Shown one piece after another: positions 9,095 through 16,736 of a stretch of 64,000 nucleotides of DNA. The notes below the pieces were generated by a model. The model ran no database searches, had not been told where the DNA came from, and saw only the letters and a program-made list of their open reading frames with translations. The stretch is from Clostridia bacterium (GTDB lineage Bacteria; Bacillota; Clostridia; Christensenellales; Aristaeellaceae): positions 22,077 through 86,076 of the forward strand of contig JAFZPI010000035.1 of NCBI GenBank assembly GCA_017552615.1, given 5' to 3'. Positions within the stretch are counted from its first letter, which is position 1. The number at the start of each line of letters is the position of its first letter. A program made the position numbers and the translations under genes.

Positions 9095-9835
9095 ATGAAA
9101 CGACTCCTGATCATCCTGTTTTGCATCCTGCTGCTCTTTTCATCTGGATGGGCAGAGGACATGCCCGTCAAAGAAAGACTGTCGGACGAAATCTTATATA
9201 CGTACTATGATAACTGCCTGCTTGTCGGGGATTCGCTGGTTGTCGGGTTCCGCCTTTTTGTGCGATCGGAACAAGCGAACAATCCGGGCTTCTTCTCCGG
9301 CCTGAAGATTTACGCAGTCGACAGCTACCTGCTTCACTCGGCGAGCACAGAAGCCATAAGCGGCGTCGGACCTCAGCTCCGGTACAACGGAAACGATGTC
9401 ACCCTTGCGTGGCTCATGGGAAAACTCCAGCCGCGCCGCGTCTTCATCCTCGCCGGCCTGAACGACGACGTTCACATCCACATGGACCGTGCGGAACGCT
9501 ATATCGACCGGATCATGGCCCTGCGCGACAAGTACGCGCCATACACAGAAATCTGTTTCCTGTCCCTGGCGCCGGTCACAAAGAAGATCGGCCCCAAACG
9601 CCAGCAAGGCCACGATGAATACAACGCCTGGCTCGAAGAAAAATGCGCGGCGATCGGCGCCGTCTACGTCGATATCGCGACAGGACTGAAGGGCGAGGAC
9701 GGCTTCCTGCCCAACGAAATCTGCAGGGACGGAGAATACCACCCCAATGCCGCCGGCTACGCTGCTTGGGCACAGGAAATGCTTGACTTTGCCCAGAGCC
9801 GGTACGAAGCCGGCCTGTGGGTTCCAGCGGACTGA
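9095..9835 (+). CDS. secreted SGNH/GDSL hydrolase
   Basis: 246 residues. Signal peptide (MKRLLIILFCILLLF, cleavage near WAED) followed by an SGNH fold: block I LLVGDSLVVGF with the nucleophile Ser, block III GLND, and block V DGEYHPNAAGY with the Asp/His pair. Such enzymes are esterases or O-acyl transferases, often acting on polysaccharide or peptidoglycan acetyl groups. The start at 9095 was chosen over 9077 because GAGGAA lies 10 nt in front and the signal peptide starts here. It lies 39 bp before the LytTR regulator. Confidence 0.8.
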   Translation: MKRLLIILFCILLLFSSGWAEDMPVKERLSDEILYTYYDNCLLVGDSLVVGFRLFVRSEQANNPGFFSGLKIYAVDSYLLHSASTEAISGVGPQLRYNGNDVTLAWLMGKLQPRRVFILAGLNDDVHIHMDRAERYIDRIMALRDKYAPYTEICFLSLAPVTKKIGPKRQQGHDEYNAWLEEKCAAIGAVYVDIATGLKGEDGFLPNEICRDGEYHPNAAGYAAWAQEMLDFAQSRYEAGLWVPAD

Positions 9836-9874
9836 ACACGGCAAACGCAAGGTTACGGAACGGAGGAGAACGCC

Positions 9875-10609
9875 ATGGATTCCATTCGCGTGGTCATCGC
9901 GGACGATAACGAGGGCATGCGGCTCATTGAGGCCAAGCTGATTGCGCTGGCCGAAGGTTTTGATTTGGCCGGGGAAGCGGCGGACGGGCCTTCCCTGCTG
10001 CGAGAAGTCGAAGCCAAGAAGCCCCAGGTGGTCTTCCTTGACGTGGACATGCCCGGTCTGAGCGGAGTCGAGTGCGCCAAGCGCATCCGGGAAACCGATC
10101 CCGACACAGTGCTGATTTTTGCCACCGCGCATGAGGGCTACATGGGCGATGCCTTTGAAGTCTACGCCTTCGACTACCTGGTCAAACCTTTCCGTACCGA
10201 GCGTGTGCTGGAGACCCTGCGCCGCGTCCGCGCCCGTTTCATGGAAGAAGAAGCCGCGGCCAAGCGCCCCGTCACCCTGAACGCCGGCGGCCGGATCACG
10301 ATCCGCCACCGGGACGGCGTGGCCTTCGTGCCGATGGACGAGATTCTCCTCGTGCAGCGCGAGGAGCGCCAGACCGTGCTGGTTTGCACGGACAACCGTC
10401 GCTTCATCACCGGCGAAAACCTCTCAGAGGTCGAGGCCCGCCTTGATCCCGCCGTTTTCTGCCGCTGCCACAAGAGCTACATCATTAACCTGAACCACAT
10501 CGCCGCCGTCGAACCCTACGGCCGCTGGACCAGCATCGTGAAACTGAACGGAACCAAAGAGACTGCGCTGATTACGAAAGAAAAACTGGAAGAACTGATG
10601 GTTGAGTAA
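9875..10609 (+). CDS. LytTR-family response regulator
   Basis: 244 residues: receiver domain (1-120) with the acidic pair DD at 10-11, phospho-acceptor D56 in FLDVDMPG and the conserved Lys in VKPF, then a LytTR DNA-binding domain (about 137-240) with FCRCHKSYIINLNHI. Strong GGAGG before the ATG. There is no histidine kinase in the window, so it is an orphan or its partner is elsewhere. LytTR regulators usually control cell-surface, bacteriocin or quorum functions; the target is unknown. Confidence 0.9.
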   Translation: MDSIRVVIADDNEGMRLIEAKLIALAEGFDLAGEAADGPSLLREVEAKKPQVVFLDVDMPGLSGVECAKRIRETDPDTVLIFATAHEGYMGDAFEVYAFDYLVKPFRTERVLETLRRVRARFMEEEAAAKRPVTLNAGGRITIRHRDGVAFVPMDEILLVQREERQTVLVCTDNRRFITGENLSEVEARLDPAVFCRCHKSYIINLNHIAAVEPYGRWTSIVKLNGTKETALITKEKLEELMVE

Positions 10610-10648
10610 CCCAATATTTATACATTCAGAGATAAGGAGGAAGCTATC

Positions 10649-11395
10649 ATGTTCGATCGTATAGGCCAGAAAATCATGGGCTTAGCAAAATCGCTTTTCA
10701 TCATTGAGTCCATCTTGTTTGTCGGCGGCGGAATTGTAATGTTTTTTTCTCGTTTGACAGCACTAATTGTTTCTGGGATTGTTCTTATTATTCTCGGCCC
10801 AATACTTGCATGGTTAAGTAGCTGGCTACTCTATGCCTTTGGACAAATAGCAGATGATTTGCATGAACTTCGTAATACTCATAACAAATCAAACAAGAAT
10901 AATGGGGTCCGTGATGGAAAAAACTCCCAGAAACAATTGAAAAAAGAAGATAAAACAAATCAGTCAGCTATAACTACAGAGCAAAATGATGATACCAGAG
11001 AACTTACAAAGGAAGAGCAATATCAAAGAGGAATAGGTTTCGAGAAACAGGAGCAATATCAGGAAGCGCTCGACCATTATGAAGAAATTGCTGGTTACAA
11101 GGATACCAATAACAGAATCAAAGCTTGCTACTACGCTATTGCTCAATCGTTCATGAGCGAGCAGAAATACGAAGATGCCGCTATATCGTTTGAGCTTTCA
11201 GATGGTTATAGAGATGCTGAATCATTACGAAAAGAAGCACTATATCTACAAGCAAAAATCTTCATTGGACAGAAACGATGGACTCCAGCTGCAGACATTC
11301 TATACAGCATCCGCTCCTATCGTGATGTGCATAAGCTTATTGAAGAATACCCTGCCTTGCAAAACGCAATGAATAAAATAAACTACAAACTGTGA
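10649..11395 (+). CDS. membrane protein with two TM segments and TPR-like repeats
   Basis: 248 residues: two hydrophobic helices (about 14-34 and 38-66), a charged Asn/Lys-rich linker, then degenerate tetratricopeptide-like helical pairs (YQRGIGFEKQEQYQEALDHY, AQSFMSEQKYEDAAISFEL). The second half probably sits in the cytoplasm and binds a partner. Much richer in AAA/AAT codons than its neighbours, suggesting foreign origin. It follows the LytTR gene by 39 bp and may be in the same transcript. Confidence 0.7.
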   Translation: MFDRIGQKIMGLAKSLFIIESILFVGGGIVMFFSRLTALIVSGIVLIILGPILAWLSSWLLYAFGQIADDLHELRNTHNKSNKNNGVRDGKNSQKQLKKEDKTNQSAITTEQNDDTRELTKEEQYQRGIGFEKQEQYQEALDHYEEIAGYKDTNNRIKACYYAIAQSFMSEQKYEDAAISFELSDGYRDAESLRKEALYLQAKIFIGQKRWTPAADILYSIRSYRDVHKLIEEYPALQNAMNKINYKL

Positions 11396-11402
11396 GAGTG
11401 AT

Positions 11403-11431
11403 TTGACAAATTAACCCATCTATGATATCAT
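11403..11431 (+). promoter_or_regulatory. promoter of the ABC-F gene
   Basis: TTGACA (11403-11408), 17-bp spacer, TATCAT (11426-11431). The start codon of the ABC-F gene is 180 bp downstream, leaving a long leader. Confidence 0.85.
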
Positions 11432-11454
11432 CGCTCTATCACCACACCGAAAGG

Positions 11455-11600
11455 GGCGGGAGGATGCGCAAATGACCGGATTTTGATGAACGAAATGCCG
11501 CGTGAGCGGTCTGTTTTCGGGCGTCAAAAACCGGAGCGCATGAAACCGGCCTTTTTGCGTGGTTTTGATTGTTTCGGAATGACGCCCTCCCACCGGAGGT
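11455..11600 (+). promoter_or_regulatory. attenuator-like leader with a four-codon ORF
   Basis: GGGAGG (11458-11463) is followed 8 nt later by ATG ACC GGA TTT TGA (11472-11486, encoding MTGF). Downstream, CAAAAACCGG (11525-11534), an 11-nt loop and CCGGCCTTTTTG (11546-11557) can form a terminator-like hairpin. The uORF region CCGGATTTTG (11476-11485) is 9/10 complementary to the 5' arm of that hairpin, giving mutually exclusive folds. GGGCGTC (11519-11525) can also pair with GACGCCC (11581-11587). Drug-induced ribosome stalling on a leader peptide is the known control mode of many ABC-F genes; here it is inferred. Confidence 0.55.
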
Positions 11601-11610
11601 GATTCCATTC

Positions 11611-13140
11611 ATGCTGTCTGTACAAAATCTATCCATCACAAACATCGCGGACCAGCGTCCGCTGCTAAAGAACTGCTCCTTTACCCTCGCGGGAACCGAG
11701 CGTCTCGCCGTCATCGGCGAGGAGGGCGACGGCAAGTCCGCCCTCCTGAAGGCCATCTGCGACCCGGATTCCCTCGACGACTGGGCAGAAGTTACGGGGC
11801 GGGTATCCCTGTCCGGGGAGCGGATCGGTTATCTCCCCCAAGAGGCCCCGACCAACTGGGGTGACCTGTCCGTCGACCAGCTCTTCCGGAAAGACAAGGC
11901 GTTTTCCGCCACCAATCCTGCAACTCTCTCTGCCCTGTGCCGCCGCCTGCAGCTGGACCCCGAGCTCTGCCGACGGGGGACTCCGTTTGGTCTTCTCTCC
12001 GGCGGGGAGCGCGTGCGGCTTCGCCTGCTGCTGCTCCTGTGCCGGGAACCAACACTGCTCATCCTCGATGAACCCGGCAACGACCTGGACCTAGACGCCC
12101 TGGAAACGCTTGAACACTTCCTGCTGTCCTGTAATCTTCCCGTGCTCTATGTCAGTCACGATGAAACCCTGCTTAGCCGCACCGCGACACAGGTCCTGCA
12201 TTTGGAGTCCATTCATGGCCGTGTGGAACCCCGCTGGACATGGACGAAAGTGCCTTATGCGGACTATGTGTCGAACCGACGGAATGCCCTTGACCGGCAG
12301 GAGGACCAGTGGCAGCAGGAGCGCCGCGAAAAGCGAGCCCGTGACGAGCGCTTCCGGAAGATCGAGGACGCCGTTGCACGTGCCCAGGCGAATATCAGCC
12401 GCCAGGATCCCCACGGCGGCCGCCTGCTGAAGAAGAAGATGAAGGCCGTCAAGAGCCTCGAACACCGCTTTGCGCGGGAGGATTCCGAGGGCACGGAGCG
12501 CCCCTGGGAGGAGTTCCCGATGTTCGCGGTCTTCCACGATATCCAGCCGATCCCGGCAGGCAAAGGTGTCATCGACCTGAACCTGCCAGTTCTTGAAGTC
12601 GATGGGCGCACCCTGGCGCAGGACGTTCAGCTGCGCGTTCGAGGGCCCGAAAAGGTCTTGATTGTCGGTCCCAACGGCTGCGGCAAGACCACGCTCCTGC
12701 GGGAAATCGAGCGGCGCCTGCAGAATGAACGCAGTCTCCGCACCGCCCTGATGCCCCAGCGCTACGAGGAACTCCTGGACAACGAAAAAACACCGGTGGA
12801 ACTCCTGCACACCGATGGCACCAAGGAACAGCTGACCTATATCCGCACCGCCCTCGGGGCGATGAAACTGACCCAGGACGAGATCCAGCACCCAATCCGC
12901 GGGCTTTCCGGCGGGCAAAAGGCCAAGGTCCTGCTCCTCCGGCTGATGCTGGCAAAGCCGGACGTCCTGCTCGCCGACGAGCCCACCCGGAACCTCTCGC
13001 CCCTCTCCGCACCAGTCATGCGGGAGCTCCTGACCACCTTCCCCGGCGCGGTCATCTGCGTCACCCACGACCGGGTCCTGATGGAAGACTGGCCGGGCAG
13101 GGTGCTGCGGCTGACGGAAAACGGGCTGGTGAGGGTGTGA
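11611..13140 (+). CDS. ABC-F family ATP-binding protein
   Basis: 509 residues with two ABC domains and no membrane segment, as in ribosome-associated ABC-F proteins. Domain 1: Walker A GEEGDGKS (36-43), LSGGE signature, Walker B LLILDEPGNDLD. A charged helical interdomain linker (about 235-300) follows. Domain 2: Walker A GPNGCGKTT, LSGGQKAK, Walker B VLLADEPTRNLSP. ABC-F proteins either protect the ribosome from antibiotics or help translation; the short linker and solitary leader-controlled gene fit the protection or VmlR/Lsa-like type, but no drug can be named. The start at 11611 is preferred over 11569 because CCGGAGGTGAT precedes it. Confidence 0.9.
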   Translation: MLSVQNLSITNIADQRPLLKNCSFTLAGTERLAVIGEEGDGKSALLKAICDPDSLDDWAEVTGRVSLSGERIGYLPQEAPTNWGDLSVDQLFRKDKAFSATNPATLSALCRRLQLDPELCRRGTPFGLLSGGERVRLRLLLLLCREPTLLILDEPGNDLDLDALETLEHFLLSCNLPVLYVSHDETLLSRTATQVLHLESIHGRVEPRWTWTKVPYADYVSNRRNALDRQEDQWQQERREKRARDERFRKIEDAVARAQANISRQDPHGGRLLKKKMKAVKSLEHRFAREDSEGTERPWEEFPMFAVFHDIQPIPAGKGVIDLNLPVLEVDGRTLAQDVQLRVRGPEKVLIVGPNGCGKTTLLREIERRLQNERSLRTALMPQRYEELLDNEKTPVELLHTDGTKEQLTYIRTALGAMKLTQDEIQHPIRGLSGGQKAKVLLLRLMLAKPDVLLADEPTRNLSPLSAPVMRELLTTFPGAVICVTHDRVLMEDWPGRVLRLTENGLVRV

Positions 13141-13169
13141 ACTCACACCTTGATCTATATCTTCGTTTC

Positions 13170-13198
13170 TTGACATCGATCCCCGATTTCGATACAAT
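13170..13198 (+). promoter_or_regulatory. promoter of the structured RNA
   Basis: TTGACA (13170-13175), 17-bp spacer, TACAAT (13193-13198). Transcription should start near 13205, only 13 nt before the first arm of the outer helix. Confidence 0.85.
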
Positions 13199-13204
13199 GT
13201 CCCT

Positions 13205-13455
13205 GCCCGTAAGGGCCGAAGAGTGAACAACAAACGCGCTGGCGGTTGCTCCATCCTCTGCAAGGGGGGTGATGCGTATGCGAATAACTTTCCATATCGG
13301 ACCGTTTACGGTATCGATCATTGTGAGACGCACACGCAAAAAGACAGCCGCCACTCCGCGAAAGTGACAGCTGACTGCGTGGCATAAGCCACAAGGCTCT
13401 GTGTAACCTTTGAGGAGCAACCGTTTGCGTGGTTCACTCTTCGTTTTTATTGTAA
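13205..13455 (+). ncRNA. novel structured RNA element enclosing a 29-codon ORF
   Basis: Three nested long-range helices are seen: GAAGAGTGAAC (13218-13228) with GTTCACTCTTC (13432-13442), CAAACG (13231-13236) with CGTTTG (13422-13427), and GGTTGCTCC (13244-13252) with GGAGCAACC (13414-13422, sharing one base). Inside are the small ORF at 13278 and a hairpin GTGGC-ATAA-GCCAC (13379-13392). A T-rich stretch follows the closing arm, as for a terminator. The RNA is about 250 nt with its own promoter. The family is not recognised; it could be a type I toxin mRNA, a regulatory RNA, or an Rfam motif I cannot name. Confidence 0.7.
13278..13367 (+). CDS. 29-residue basic peptide inside the structured RNA
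   Basis: Begins MRITFHIGPFTVSIIVRR and ends in a Lys/Arg/Thr-rich tail (RTRKKTAATPRK). It has AAGGGGGG 8 nt before this ATG, one of the strongest ribosome sites nearby; an in-frame ATG two codons earlier is too close to it. A short amphipathic/hydrophobic segment followed by a cationic tail is the layout of membrane-active or type I toxin peptides, but it is shorter and less hydrophobic than known ones. Function unknown. Confidence 0.6.
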   Translation: MRITFHIGPFTVSIIVRRTRKKTAATPRK

Positions 13456-13488
13456 TGATTTTGATCGGAATGTCAAGAGGTGCTTTCG

Positions 13489-14133
13489 TCATTCGATCAT
13501 CACTTCTGTCGTCGCGGCAGACACATCCGGGAGCGACTGCCAGGCAATGATCGCAGCGGCAAGAAGGATGATGACCGTCAGAATCAGCAGGAAGCGCTTG
13601 TCATTTGCCTGCTGAGGTTTCAGGCGAAGCGCCTGCTTGACGTGCTTGAGCACCAAGGTCGCCGCAACACCCGTCAGCGCACCGCAAGCAATGCCCGCGC
13701 CGGACAGGGGAATCATGTAATAAAGCAGTCCGGGCGTCTTCAGGATCATCATGGCGGCCAGAACCTGGCCGACGTTGTGCATCACACCGCCCGCCATGGA
13801 GACCGCCACGACCGGAAGCTTCCGGATGCGGGAGAGCAGGCTCATCGCCAGCATGGACAGGACACCGCCGGCGAACGCGTACATCATCGCGCTGAGATTT
13901 CCGAACAGGAAGCCGGAAAGCGTCACCTTCAGCGCCATCAGAATCCAGGCGGCGGGGAGATCCAGCATGTAGACCGCGAAGATCAGCACGCTGTTGGACA
14001 GCCCCAGCTTGACGCCCGGCAGCGTGAAAGAAGGCAGGGCATGCTCGACCGCGCCTAACACCAGCATGACGCCGAGCAGGATCCCCGAAAGCGTCAGCCG
14101 CTGCACCCGGTCCCGGTTGTCCCGCTGGCCCAT
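13489..14133 (-). CDS. Gx transporter family membrane protein (heptaprenyl diphosphate synthase component I-like)
   Basis: 214 residues with five to six hydrophobic helices, including GVKLGLSNSVLIFAVYMLDLPAAW and GGVMHNVGQVLAAM, typical of the Hpre_diP_synt_I/Gx family. These proteins resemble S-components of ECF transporters; in Clostridia they often sit beside NusG-II/FMN-binding proteins or polyprenyl synthases, none of which is adjacent here. The start at 14133 is preferred because AAAGGAGG precedes it; a GTG at 14154 would put that site inside the gene. Confidence 0.8.
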   Translation of the reverse strand: MGQRDNRDRVQRLTLSGILLGVMLVLGAVEHALPSFTLPGVKLGLSNSVLIFAVYMLDLPAAWILMALKVTLSGFLFGNLSAMMYAFAGGVLSMLAMSLLSRIRKLPVVAVSMAGGVMHNVGQVLAAMMILKTPGLLYYMIPLSGAGIACGALTGVAATLVLKHVKQALRLKPQQANDKRFLLILTVIILLAAAIIAWQSLPDVSAATTEVMIE

Positions 14134-14164
14134 GCCCGATCCGCCTCCTTTCACAAGATGTCAC

Positions 14165-14193
14165 ATTATACCATGTCCGGTTTGGATTGAAAA
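14165..14193 (-). promoter_or_regulatory. promoter of the Gx transporter gene
   Basis: Reading leftward, TTTTCA (14188-14193), 17-bp spacer, perfect TATAAT (14165-14170). The -35 is weak. Confidence 0.6.
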
Positions 14194-14202
14194 GCCCCCG
14201 CC

Positions 14203-14231
14203 TTGACACCGATGGCCTGTGCCTTTATAAT
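14203..14231 (+). promoter_or_regulatory. promoter of prfC
   Basis: TTGACA (14203-14208), 17-bp spacer, TATAAT (14226-14231): a perfect consensus promoter, back to back with that of the Gx gene. Confidence 0.9.
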
Positions 14232-14264
14232 CCCCATTGAAATCAACCCACAGGAGGCCTGACC

Positions 14265-14285
14265 ATGCCCCATACGCCCACCTGA
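14265..14285 (+). CDS. six-codon upstream ORF in the prfC leader
   Basis: ATG CCC CAT ACG CCC ACC TGA, encoding MPHTPT. GGAGG (14253-14257) lies 7 nt before the ATG, so translation is likely. The stop is UGA followed by C, a poor termination context, and the ORF is Pro-rich. The main gene encodes a termination factor, which makes a sensing role plausible though unproven. Confidence 0.55.
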   Translation: MPHTPT

Positions 14286-14337
14286 CGGACTCCCTAGCGC
14301 CGATACCCAAGAAAAAGCTCGCAAGGAGGAAACCGTC

Positions 14338-15963
14338 ATGCTGCCCCCCGTCAACACTCCCGAATACACCGCCCTCATCCACGAACAGGTGGAGAAGCGG
14401 CGGACATTTGCGATTATTTCCCACCCCGACGCCGGCAAGACGACCCTGACCGAAAAGCTCCTGCTCTACGGTGGAGCCATTCGCTCGGCCGGCAGCGTCA
14501 AAGCCCGCAAGACCGACAAGCACGCCACCTCCGACTGGATGGAGATCGAGAAGCAGCGCGGCATCTCCGTGACCTCGTCCGCCATGCAGTTCGAGTTCGA
14601 TGGCTACCATATCAATATCCTTGATACCCCCGGCCACCAGGACTTCTCCGAGGACACCTACCGCGTGCTCGTTGCCGCGGACGCGGCGGTCATGCTGATC
14701 GACGCGGCCAAGGGTGTCGAGGCTCAGACGATCAAGCTCTTCAAGGTCTGCCGGATGCGGAACATCCCGATCTTCACCTTTGTGAACAAGATGGACCGCG
14801 CCGCCAAGGACCCCTTCAGCCTGATGCAGGAGCTGGAAGAAGTGCTCGGCATCCGCTCCTGCCCCGTCAACTGGCCCATCGGTGTGGACGGCGACTTCCA
14901 GGGCGTGTGCCACTTGGACACGCATGAGGTCGAGCTCTACACCGGCGGCGACCACGGCAAGCGCCAGGTTGAAAAGACCGTCCTCTTCCTGGACGATCCG
15001 GAACTGAAAAATGTCCTGGCCGAGGGCTACCGCACCCGCCTCTCCGACGAGATGGAGCTCCTCGAGGCCGGCGAACCCTTTGACCTCGAGGCCGTCCGCG
15101 CCGGACAGCTGACGCCGATGTTCTTTGGCTCAGCCGTAACGAACTTCGGCGTGGAGCCCTTCCTGACCCGCTTTTTGCAGTACACGCCCCCGCCCCTGCC
15201 CAGGCAGAGCGACCAAGGCATGATCGGACCCGAGTCGCCGTTCTTCTCCGGTTTTGTCTTCAAGATCCAGGCCAACATGAACCCGGCGCACCGGGACCGC
15301 CTGGCCTTTATGCGGATCGTCTCCGGCGCCTTCGAAAAGGGCATGGAAGTCTGGCACTCCGGCACCAACAAGCCTGTGGTCCTCAAACAGCCGCAGCAGT
15401 TCATGGCGGACGAGCGCGAAGCTGTCGAGGAAGCCTACGCCGGCGACATCATCGGCCTCTTCGACCCCGGCATCTACCAGCTAGGCGACACACTCTCCAC
15501 CGGTCCGAAGCTGCACTATGAAAACATCCCGGTCTTCGCGCCGGAGTTCTTCAACCGCGTGCGCCCCCGGGACTCCCTGAAGCGTAAGCAGTTCCAGAAG
15601 GGCATCACCCAGCTCGCGGAGGAAGGCGCGATCCAGACCTTCCTGCGCACGGAGACCGGCCGCGAGGAATTCATGGTCGGCGTCGTGGGCGTCCTGCAGT
15701 TCGAGGTGCTGGAACACCGCCTCCGCACAGAGTATCAGGCGGAGCTCGTCATGGAGCCCATGTCCTTCCGCCATGTCCGCTGGGTCACGAAGACCCCGAA
15801 GCCCATTGAGGACCTGAAGCTGACCTCCACCTCCGGCCGGGCCAAGGACAGCCGCGACCGCGACGTCCTGCTCTTTGAAAACGAATGGTCGATCCGCCTC
15901 GCCTGCGAGAACAATCCCGGGCTGGAGCTGGCGGAGACAGCGAGCAGGAAGACGGAAGAATAA
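14338..15963 (+). CDS. prfC: peptide chain release factor 3
   Basis: 541-residue translational GTPase that removes RF1/RF2 from the ribosome after termination. G1 is HPDAGKTT, G2 is in RGISVTSSAM, G3 DTPGHQDFSED, G4 NKMD. The family-specific C-terminal segment EFMVGVVGVLQFEVLEHRL is present. Length (about 530) is normal. AAGGAGG lies 8 nt before the ATG. The leader of about 100 nt contains the uORF at 14265. RF3 is not universal in Firmicutes. Confidence 0.95.
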   Translation: MLPPVNTPEYTALIHEQVEKRRTFAIISHPDAGKTTLTEKLLLYGGAIRSAGSVKARKTDKHATSDWMEIEKQRGISVTSSAMQFEFDGYHINILDTPGHQDFSEDTYRVLVAADAAVMLIDAAKGVEAQTIKLFKVCRMRNIPIFTFVNKMDRAAKDPFSLMQELEEVLGIRSCPVNWPIGVDGDFQGVCHLDTHEVELYTGGDHGKRQVEKTVLFLDDPELKNVLAEGYRTRLSDEMELLEAGEPFDLEAVRAGQLTPMFFGSAVTNFGVEPFLTRFLQYTPPPLPRQSDQGMIGPESPFFSGFVFKIQANMNPAHRDRLAFMRIVSGAFEKGMEVWHSGTNKPVVLKQPQQFMADEREAVEEAYAGDIIGLFDPGIYQLGDTLSTGPKLHYENIPVFAPEFFNRVRPRDSLKRKQFQKGITQLAEEGAIQTFLRTETGREEFMVGVVGVLQFEVLEHRLRTEYQAELVMEPMSFRHVRWVTKTPKPIEDLKLTSTSGRAKDSRDRDVLLFENEWSIRLACENNPGLELAETASRKTEE

Positions 15964-15980
15964 GGCAGAGGGCATTGAAA

Positions 15981-16007
15981 AGTGAGTAGTGAGTAAAGAG
16001 TAGAGAG
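15981..16007. repeat. AGTGAGTAGTGA short repeat, copy 1
   Basis: AGTGAGTAGTGAGTAAAGAG. A similar stretch (GAGTGAGTAGTGAATAGTGA) occurs at 60861-60893, also just outside a gene end. Confidence 0.45.
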
Positions 16008-16015
16008 CAGTGAAT

Positions 16016-16654
16016 GTGGTTGAAGTGAAGAAAACACGGGTTGGTTTGGTTCTCGCTGTTAACCTGCTGATCTTCGGATTGGTTGTGTATGCGTGGTTTG
16101 TCATGATGTTCCGGATGGGCGACGGTACGCTGTCCGGGACAGGGCTGAGCAGCCTGCGGTACTACACCGTCCTGTCCAATCTTCTCGAAGGCCTTGCCGC
16201 GCTGATCACCGTGGTCTTTACGGTGCTGATCCTCGCCGGAAAGGCAAGCGAGCTGCCCCGATGGGTAACGCTCCTGTGCTATGCGGGGACTACTAGTGTG
16301 AGCCTGACCTTCGTTACCGTGATGGTTTATCTGGGGCCGGTCTTTGGCTTCAACATCATGTTCAACGACGCCAATCTCTATTTCCACCTGCTTATTCCGC
16401 TTTTCGCCATCATGGAAGCACTTTTCCTCTCAAAGGAAAAACTGCGCTTCAAAGACAGCTTTGTCGCCACCCTCCCGACCCTCCTGTACGGCGTTTGGTA
16501 CATCATCAATAACCTGGCCAACGGCCGGGAAGGCAATGACATCTACTACCTGTTCTACTTCGGCCCGGCGGCCTCTGTCCTCTTCTTCATCGGCTTTATG
16601 GCGGTCGCTTGGGGGATTGCGCTGCTGTTAAGGCTGCCGAGGAAAGCACCATAA
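16016..16654 (+). CDS. Pr6Pr family integral membrane protein
   Basis: About 212 residues with six predicted membrane helices (LVLAVNLLIFGLVVYAWFVMM first, LFFIGFMAVAWGIALLL last) and the conserved LRYYTVLSNLLEG and HLLIPLFAIMEALF motifs seen in Pr6Pr/FAR-17a-like proteins. Function unknown; some relatives of this fold are lipid-fatty-acid ester hydrolases in eukaryotes. No ATG is in frame; GTG at 16016 is chosen because AGAGAG lies 8 nt upstream, with GTG at 16010 possible. Confidence 0.75.
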   Translation: MVEVKKTRVGLVLAVNLLIFGLVVYAWFVMMFRMGDGTLSGTGLSSLRYYTVLSNLLEGLAALITVVFTVLILAGKASELPRWVTLLCYAGTTSVSLTFVTVMVYLGPVFGFNIMFNDANLYFHLLIPLFAIMEALFLSKEKLRFKDSFVATLPTLLYGVWYIINNLANGREGNDIYYLFYFGPAASVLFFIGFMAVAWGIALLLRLPRKAP

Positions 16655-16662
16655 CTGCATAA

Positions 16663-16708
16663 AGAAAACCACCCACCACGCGAAATATATGTGGCAGGTG
16701 GTTTTTCT
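16663..16708. terminator. bidirectional terminator
   Basis: AGAAAACCACC (16663-16673) pairs with GGTGGTTTTTCT (16697-16708); T-run at the right and A-run at the left. It serves the convergent Pr6Pr and SGNH genes. Confidence 0.85.
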
Positions 16709-16736
16709 GTCGGGTGTAGCAAACTCCCACGAAGCA

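Noticed and set aside
9194-10309. 371-codon minus-strand frame
   Set aside because: Opposite to an SGNH hydrolase and a LytTR regulator with clear motifs.
12091-13263. 390-codon minus-strand frame opposite the ABC-F gene
   Set aside because: The plus strand encodes a clear ABC-F protein; the reverse frame has no family features.
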